Source of the DNA: Sisyra terminalis
Taxonomy: Eukaryota > Arthropoda > Insecta > Neuroptera > Sisyridae
Direction: 5' to 3'
DNA: 64,000 nucleotides
Assembly: GCA_958496175.1 (NCBI GenBank)
Contig: OY292276.1
Coordinates: 55,193,080 to 55,257,079 of the forward strand
Part shown: one piece after another, positions 58,150 through 64,000 of the stretch
How the letters are laid out: each line of letters opens with the position of its first letter
How positions within the stretch are numbered: position 1 is the stretch's first letter
The notes under the pieces: model-generated
The model's input: the letters and a program-made list of their open reading frames with translations, nothing else
Databases searched by the model: none
What the model was told of the DNA's origin: nothing
Position numbers and translations under genes: made by a program

Positions 58150-58420
58150 TTACAAGTGGGGGATTTAAGATGCTGATTTTGTCAAGTAGAGGATGAAACC
58201 ACTTCTCAAGTCCTCTTAATAAATGGAAGCATAGGGAACCAGGGATTATATATTCAGGAACTGAAATAGCCGGAAAAACCTTGATACGCTGGTCGCTGAA
58301 GTTTGCCCAGCTACTTAGGGTTAACTAAGGGAAAAAGGACCCAGAAATTAGATAAACCTTGAGCCGTATTATTGAGGCTTTAGTAACCTCATCCTGGAGA
58401 TCCCAATCTAATAAAAAAAA
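58150..58420 (+). pseudogene. LINE 3' end fragment (CxFC domain)
   Basis: On the plus strand the frame reads C-stop-FCQVEDETTSQVLL, then GTEIAGKTLIRWSLKFAQLL. This resembles the CRxCxEExETxxHLL zinc-knuckle and following tail at the C-terminus of R1/Loa-like LINEs. The TGA at the second position would be an Arg codon (CGA) in the intact form. It is dead and truncated. Confidence 0.55.
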
Positions 58421-58431
58421 AATTCTTTAAC

Positions 58432-58515
58432 ATTATTGTAGAGTTTCAGATCCTCGATGATGATAAATTGGTAAAAATATTCAGAGGACTAGGATCAAAT
58501 AATAATCAGTCAAAA
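58432..58515 (+). repeat. arm of the 31 kb hairpin family
   Basis: GTTTCAGATCCTCGATGATG, AAATTGGTAAAAATATTCAG and AATAATCAGTCAAAA match one arm of the 30982-31233 palindrome. The opposite arm is absent here. It follows directly after the LINE 3' end fragment. Confidence 0.85.
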
Positions 58516-59092
58516 TTCTTCAGTCAATATTCTTTAACAATAGTTTGACAAACAAGACCAATTTTTCATAGAGAAATGTCTTTAGTAAAAAATTATTTTC
58601 TTTTAAGTATAGTTGTTGTACCCCAATATATCAAATATTTTTTTCAAAAAACCACCTGTTGAAGAAGATCTATTGAAGATAAATTGTTCCCCTATTTTTC
58701 AAAAATAATCCTTGGTTCTACTTTATACTATGGAAATTTCGATAAAAAAGCTCTAATTTGGGCAGAAATGTTTCTTGTTTTATTCAGATTTCCTGGAAGG
58801 GTGGAATCGATGGAATAATAGGAAAATATTTTAAGTATTGTTGGCAAAATATGTAGATATTAGTTACCAATGGGAACAACAAGAACATCCTTTATTTAAA
58901 AGATAGATTTTAGATATTTTCTTTTACTGGAGTTTGAATATAATTATAGGCAAAAATATGTTCTTTGTTTATATGTTGGCGAAGATAGAGAACAAAGATT
59001 GTAAACACATACGTGTGAGAAAAATACAAGTACTGTCTTAAATTTGAAATAATTAATTGTTGTCATGGTTTCAATTGTCATATCGATTTCAT
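58516..59092. other. intergenic, no gene
   Basis: AT-rich with no supported feature. Confidence 0.5.
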
Positions 59093-59096
59093 TTAA

Positions 59097-59824
59097 GGGG
59101 GAAAGCTGATCTAGAGCGTGAAAAATTGGGCATAATTTATGAATTTTTTGTGACTCAACAAAAAGATTAATCGAAAATCTGTGAAAGAGGTTTTATAATT
59201 TAGGTTTTAATATACAAATACAAATTTTTTTCGTGTCAATTAAATTCAAAATGGCGGCTGTCCAGCATTTCTTCGGAGGCGCCTCATTTTTTAGACGGGT
59301 CCATGGCCGAAGATGTAACCTCCTTAATTTTGGTCCCGGAACAAAATCCCGAAGATTTTTAGTTTCTATATAACAATAGCAAAAGATGTACATAGGATTT
59401 TTTGGATATTTTGTTTTTTCGCGAAATGGTGCACGTTTGAACAAAACATTAAAATTTTCACTATAAAAAAACGACAAAATTGTTGATTAAAAAAAAAACT
59501 ATGCAATATAAAAATAAAATCCTACGTACGTCTCCGGGGAAAGGTACTTCGAATGTACTGTGACAATTTCGTATAAATCGGTGAAGATTTGCTCGAGTTA
59601 TGTCTTTGACCAGTTCAAAAAAAGTGATTTCGAGAAAAACGCGTTTAAAGTTTTAAGTACTATAAAATCATATTAAATGCGTATATACCTTTAATCTGCG
59701 AAAGTTTGGGCATTTGGACATTTTTGCCAGCATCTATCCTTTGGTATGTTATTTTTAAGACCCTAAAGTACCTTTTAAGTCAAAAAAAATCGGTTTTTTC
59801 AAAATTCTAGACCAGCTTCCCCCC
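59097..59824. mobile_element. TTAA-flanked (piggyBac-like) miniature element
   Basis: Left end after TTAA (59093-59096) reads GGGGGAAAGCTGATCTAGA. The right end TCTAGACCAGCTTCCCCCC precedes TTAA (59825-59828). The inside has GAGAAAAACGCGTTTAAAGT, as in the 51.9 kb element. The frame 59193-59477(-) is within it and is not a gene. Confidence 0.85.
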
Positions 59825-59828
59825 TTAA

Positions 59829-60643
59829 TTGACAATTTTGACCGTTTTTGTCAGTCTTGGGCTCTTAATATTTCACGGGAAGTTACTAGGAAGTATTTAT
59901 TTGGGAAAACATCAACCATTGAATTTTTTTGATTGACCAAAAATAATTTTATTTGCCATGTTGAGGGAAGGAAGCCAAGTGTGAAGTTTCATTGATAAAC
60001 GAATAATTTTTGTGATTTTTTGTCTTTTTTTTTTGTCTTAAGAGTAGACTTAATTTCCCGAGTGGTTGAATTTTTCCCTCCAGAGCCATCTACCTTTTCC
60101 AAGGTTCTACAAATCGTGATAGTTCATCCCTATTTTTGCAACGCTTTCAAAGTACAATAGTATTTCGACGTTTATGAGAAAATAATAACAAAAATTATGA
60201 AGAAAAGGGTTGGTTAAGTACAGCTGAAGAAGTTGAAGAAGAATAATTAACACCTTTGATTAGCTATAATTATATGTTCCAAAAATGTTCTCAACTTCTT
60301 TTATATATAACCGATAGTTAAAAAAGGAAGGGCCTTCATTTTTGTTCTTATTTGATTTATTATTTGCAGAAAAAATATGAAAACAATTTCATTCACCTAC
60401 TCGGCTCATCATGGTCACACTGGCCAATTCGCGTCAATCAATGACGTCACTCATTCTTAGAGTTACCCATAGTTCATTCATTGCGAAAAAAGATTCTTAT
60501 AATTTTTTCCTTGAGACGTTCATTTTTTTTTTTGCTTTAATATTCTCACCGCAATAATTACATACAAAATTGCCATTCTTTTTCGGTTATTTACGTCTGA
60601 AATCTGAATGTATATTTACACTTTTTTTTAATAAAGTAATAAT
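59829..60643. other. intergenic, no gene
   Basis: Contains TGGTCACACTGGCC near 60412, resembling the Drosophila Motif 1 (M1BP) promoter element, but no gene start is evident beside it. Nothing else is seen. Confidence 0.4.
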
Positions 60644-60649
60644 TTTATT
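60644..60649 (-). terminator. polyadenylation signal of the 60.8 kb gene
   Basis: AATAAA on the minus strand, about 110 bp beyond the stop. Confidence 0.5.
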
Positions 60650-60757
60650 GTAAAAAAAATTCTCCAAGAAAAATATAGTGAAAAGTTTTATAAAATATAT
60701 GGGAATTGATAACAAATTGTTAGAATATTTTGAGGAGAAGTAGTGAAAAATCGTCGA

Positions 60758-61063
60758 TTAGTAGTGACCATATCCGTAATGTCCGCCATAGCCATAGGGG
60801 AAGTTGGCCCAATGACGATAGTTTCCATAAAGTCCATAAGCTTTGGGGTGGGCTACGACCAGGTTTTGATGGCTCACCCCCGAAGGATAGGCTTGAGCTT
60901 GGCTCCAAGCTCCGTGTCCCAAATGTCCGGCTCCCCATAGACCTCCGTATCCACCGTATCCGTGTCCATATCCTGAACCATATCCATAACCCAATCCAGG
61001 CTCGGCGCCACCAAATGCAACACAAACGGAAATAACGACCAAAAGTGCCAAAAGTTTGAACAT
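60758..61063 (-). CDS. Gly/Tyr-rich cuticle protein with one GVSHQN module
   Basis: Encodes 101 residues. Signal peptide MFKLLALLVVISVCVAFGGA covers residues 1-20; the only cysteine is inside it. The mature protein begins EPGLGYGYGSGYGHGYGGYG, like the other Gly/Tyr members. The middle has LWGAGHLGHGAWSQAQAYPS. One module GVSHQNLVVAHPK occurs at residues 62-74. The tail is YGYGGHYGYGHY, lacking the GLYGGYY end of its neighbours. It is the most diverged Gly/Tyr member. It is single-exon with a strong promoter. The structural cuticle role is inferred. Confidence 0.88.
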   Translation of the reverse strand: MFKLLALLVVISVCVAFGGAEPGLGYGYGSGYGHGYGGYGGLWGAGHLGHGAWSQAQAYPSGVSHQNLVVAHPKAYGLYGNYRHWANFPYGYGGHYGYGHY

Positions 61064-61127
61064 TTTTAAATTTTTTAAATTGAAGTAAAATTTGAAGTAT
61101 GTGAAGTTCTTTTGACTTCTCGGCTTA

Positions 61128-61165
61128 AACTGATAATTAGTTGGGTGCTACCCTCGATATTTATA
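61128..61165 (-). promoter_or_regulatory. core promoter of the 60.8 kb gene
   Basis: TATAAATA (61165-61158, minus) lies 34 nt before the A of TCAGTT (61133-61128). The leader is about 68 nt. Confidence 0.8.
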
Positions 61166-61351
61166 GGAAAAAAATAATGAGAATTTTCTTCCTTTCCTTC
61201 CTTGATGTGCAAATATTGTTAATTAGAAGCACATTTGCTTATAATATGATGACAAAGTTCACGATTTCTCTTTTAATTGTGAATTGATTTTAAATTGAAT
61301 ATATTTAAACTTAATTAAATGAGTTTAAACTTGAAGGTTTCATTTTAAAAA

Positions 61352-61475
61352 TATGGAAATATTATTGTAGAGTTTCAGATCCTCGATGGTGATAAATTGG
61401 TAAAAATATTCAGAGGACTAGAATTATTATTATTTGATCCTAGTCCTCTGAATATTTTTACCAATTTATGGAAAT
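61352..61475. repeat. short member of the 31 kb hairpin family
   Basis: TAAATTGGTAAAAATATTCA with GAGGACTA (61392-61420) pairs with its complement at 61441-61468. TTTCAGATCCTCGATG lies upstream. The outer flank TATGGAAATATTA occurs on both sides (61353-61365 and 61467-61479), consistent with a target duplication. Confidence 0.85.
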
Positions 61476-61479
61476 ATTA

Positions 61480-62691
61480 TATTAAAATTTCTTTGTTAAA
61501 GGACCTTTGTAATTAGCCAATTGTTTAGTTATCAAAAATTCTGCAAAATCAAGAATACATTTTTTTTTCATCATAAAATTGGAACCGAAGATTTGTTGAG
61601 TGATAGAGTTCTCCTAATTCCTTGCGACCTGTGGGATTGGAACTATAACTGTTCCTTGAAAAATTTCAAGACTGGGAACCAATATTTTTCAAAGTTTCTA
61701 CGTAGAACATTTCATAGTACTAAAAAGCTTCTCTATTGATAGGAAAAACCCATAAATTTTCCAGAGCTTTTGGCTTTTTCTTCCGTGTTTGTAAATATTG
61801 TTGTATCATTCTAATTACTCAAAGAATCATTGATATAATTATAAAAACATTCTAAAATCCACAAAAAAAAATTGTCTTTGCCCAATTAACTATTCTTTTG
61901 CGTAGAAATATCGTTATCCATTAAATTAGGCTGTTGGTGAATTAATGCAAATTGATTTCCCATAAGAAATAACATTGAAATTTTTGAACTAAAAACCTAT
62001 TTTCTTTGAAAACGATGCAAAAACTCGGATTTTGGTATTCTTAATTTTCGATTTATTAAGGCTTCTTCTACCAATCTTAAATCGTGGTGCTGGAGATATA
62101 AGGATTAAACTAATTAATTTCTTGATTAAGGCTACTAACTTCGTTTTTCCAAATTTTTACATCAAATAGTTCGAGGAATTATTTTTTAACTACCCTTATA
62201 ATTTCTAACCAATTCAGGATTGATATACTTTACACTTGGATTTTCTCCCATTTACTTCAAAAAATTTTTGCCCAGATTCTAAGGAAAATCTAGTTGATAA
62301 ATAGCCCTTGTAATAACTACCCCTTACAAAGAACTTTTCTTCATACTCATTATCAATAGTCAATTTTTTCAAGGAAAATTTTTTTACAAAGCTTAGTTTC
62401 AAATTCCTCAACCAAAGGAAGTCAAAAGTAAAGAATAACAAATTGAAAGTATCACTGTATTATTTAATTATTAAAATTCCAAATGTTGAAATTGACTTGG
62501 AATTCTTCAACCTTTCTTTCCTTCCAAAACAAATCCTTTCTTTCAATTAATGCATTTTAATTAATTGCATTTAATTCAAGGAAATTCAATGATTTCGATT
62601 AATTAGAACATCCATTGAATAACCTTTGTAAATCTTTTTTTTATCAATTATAAATTCAGAAATTTTTCTCCCTCTAACCATTTTTTATTTC
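61480..62691. other. intergenic, no gene
   Basis: No gene is seen. The frames 61521-61739(+) and 62214-62441(-) have no domain. Upstream control region of the 62.8 kb gene lies at the end. Confidence 0.5.
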
Positions 62692-62729
62692 TTTAAATAC
62701 GCAAAGAAGTCAATGCAAAGTATTCAGTT
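62692..62729 (+). promoter_or_regulatory. core promoter of the 62.8 kb gene
   Basis: TTTAAATA (62692-62699) lies 34 nt before the A of TCAGTT (62724-62729). From here to the ATG the sequence is almost identical to the 57.6 kb promoter. The leader is about 45 nt. Confidence 0.8.
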
Positions 62730-62770
62730 CTTCAGCTGTGTTTAACAGAAAATCAAGAAAACTTTTAAAA

Positions 62771-63106
62771 ATGTTTAAATTGTTGGTGATTGTTGCTTCT
62801 TTGATGGCTTTGGCCGCTGCCAATCCAGGATATGGTTCGGGAATTTATGGCTCTGGATATGGGTATGGACATGGAGCCACCAGTTATCAAAATCAAGTGA
62901 GCATTCATCAAAATGCTCCATTGGTCCACCATCATGCTGCTCCTTTGGGTTATGGTTATGGAGTATGGGGAGGTCATCATGGATATTCGGGAGCCGTGAG
63001 CCATCAAAATCGAATTGATCATTATGGATATGGAGTTCATGGATATTATCCCGGATATTATGGATATGGAGGATATGGACATGGACTTTATGGTGGATAC
63101 TATTGA
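62771..63106 (+). CDS. Gly/Tyr/His-rich cuticle protein, duplicate B
   Basis: Encodes 111 residues from the ATG at 62771; an in-frame ATG 11 codons upstream (62738) would put the basic residues NRKSRK before the signal peptide and is not conserved in duplicate A. Signal peptide MFKLLVIVASLMALAAA covers residues 1-17. Modules ATSYQNQVSIHQN (36-48) and AVSHQNRIDHYG (75-86). Compared with 57606-57941 the changes are Leu23 to Ser, Leu82 to Ile, His87 to Tyr and Gln90 to His. The DNA stays nearly identical from the TATA box to the stop and then diverges, so the duplicated unit is short. Presumed structural cuticle component. Confidence 0.92.
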   Translation: MFKLLVIVASLMALAAANPGYGSGIYGSGYGYGHGATSYQNQVSIHQNAPLVHHHAAPLGYGYGVWGGHHGYSGAVSHQNRIDHYGYGVHGYYPGYYGYGGYGHGLYGGYY

Positions 63107-63489
63107 AAAAAAAACATACTAAGAGCTTTTTTTTCTGGCGAAAATTTGTAGATATTGATTGTAAATTTTGTAAAAAGGACGATAATGAATATGAAATTTT
63201 TATTACAAAAAAGAAAGGAATTAAAGTTTTTTTTATCAAATAGTGTTGGGGCTCAAATCATAAAAGCTTCATTGATTTTTATGGTTTTTAATTTGCCTGC
63301 AGTTAGTGCAACAATGGAGATAATACTAAAAGCCAAGTTAGAACAAAAATTTATAGGTACTATAAGATGAATTGGAATATAAATGCCAATCTTATAATTC
63401 TAGAAATGTATAGTTTTGACCTTAATTTGGCGACTTGGAGAAGAGTTTAGAGGAGCTGGAAGAAGGTATAAAGAGTCAGGATTTCTCAA
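63107..63489. other. downstream of the 62.8 kb gene
   Basis: No gene is seen. No AATAAA lies close to the stop; the polyadenylation site is unclear. Confidence 0.4.
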
Positions 63490-63926
63490 GCGGGCCACTA
63501 AAAATCGACTATTCGATTTTAATATATCTATGAGCATATTTTGGTAACTTTATAGGTTGAAAGTAATACCCTAAAACAATTTTTGAAAATTTTAATTTTT
63601 CAAAAATTTATGAGCGAGTAAAAATTTTGAGTACTTTTTTTTAAAATTATAATATATCAGTAGATACTTACTGGATTTTAATGAAACTTGGTTTGTGTGC
63701 TAAGGAATAGCAGAGGAATAGAAATAAAATTGTTGACGTAAAAAAATAAATAAATTGTAAACGTACATCTTGAAAGTAAGTTATAATTAGTACAGTGAGG
63801 GATACTACGGGTTGATACGGGAGGTGATTCTAATAATTCATAAGCTTTTTTTTGCTGAATTCAATTTATTTATTTACAACCATATGCTGGCAAGACAACG
63901 TCTGCCAGGTTCAGCTAGTTATCAAT
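63490..63926 (+). mobile_element. interspersed element with GACAACGTCTGCCAGG end
   Basis: The right end CTGGCAAGACAACGTCTGCC then AGGTTCAGCTAG resembles the ends of a widespread insect repeat (forms like GGCAGACGTTGTNTTGCC) and, in its last bases, the end of the 54.5 kb element (ATCAGCTAG). The interior has TGGATTTTAATGAAACTTGG, also typical. The left limit is uncertain. Confidence 0.5.
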
Positions 63927-64000
63927 ATTTTCATCGAATAGTACCTATCTATAACGCCCATTTTATAAGCATAGAGAATTCCCCTCATTTTCAAAATTCC

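Noticed and set aside
60412..60426. M1BP-type Motif 1 (GGTCACACT) as a promoter
   Set aside because: No gene start, initiator or open frame lies next to it; could be chance.
62738..62770. N-terminal extension of the 62.8 kb frame
   Set aside because: Basic residues before the signal peptide; not present in the near-identical 57.6 kb gene.
62765..63239. Long reverse-strand frames over the 62.8 kb gene
   Set aside because: Antisense shadows of Gly/Tyr/His codons; they appear similarly over the 57.6 kb gene.

Overview
This window looks like insect nuclear DNA. It is strongly AT-rich, eukaryotic in layout, and most of it is decayed transposable elements and featureless intergenic sequence. The proteins resemble beetle-type small secreted cuticle proteins; a coleopteran source is my best guess, not a proof. 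No CRISPR array, tRNA gene, rRNA gene or operon was seen.

Ten short intronless genes encode secreted, cysteine-poor, His/Gly/Tyr- or Ala/Val/Pro/His-rich proteins: 16189-16713(-), 22807-23427(-), 34583-34912(-), 40564-40872(+), 49803-50099(-), 51273-51656(+), 56773-57078(-), 57606-57941(+), 60758-61063(-) and 62771-63106(+). Each starts with a signal peptide and carries one to three copies of a short module of the form (A/T)-x-S-x-Q-(S/N)-x-x-(V/x)-x-H. This makes them one diverged cuticle (retinin-like / low-complexity cuticle protein) family. The Ala/Val/His-rich members lie at 22-35 kb and the Gly/Tyr/His-rich members at 49-63 kb. All ten have a TATA box, and nine have a TCAG-type initiator with the first TATA T lying 33-35 nt before the initiator A. 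The tenth has TCAATA. The pairs at 50.1/51.3 kb and 57.1/57.6 kb are divergently transcribed, and the genes at 57.6 and 62.8 kb are a recent duplication including the promoter.

The rest is a mobile-element graveyard. There is a Jockey-like LINE fragment (5.4-6.9 kb) and scattered reverse transcriptase and RNase H scraps at 48.3-49.4, 54.0, 55.4 and 58.2 kb. There is a decayed IS630/mariner-type transposase at 20.2-20.9 kb. Non-autonomous DNA elements include TA-flanked elements (8.9, 9.6, 13.2, 39.0 kb), TTAA-flanked elements (46.6, 51.9, 59.1 kb) and hAT-like elements with 8-10 bp duplications (17.2, 46.3 kb). Several families of foldback elements are present, some nested inside others, and there is a perfect 252-bp palindrome at 31.0-31.2 kb.

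The least explained signal is a dispersed motif with core GAGAYTTCAATGMWYGR. It occurs in eleven places between 3.8 and 49.5 kb, in both orientations, in unrelated flanks and mostly outside recognised transposons. From 24 kb onward its orientations form convergent groups (+ -, + -, ++++ --). It looks like a long protein-binding site (insulator or zinc-finger type) or another short functional element of unknown kind.
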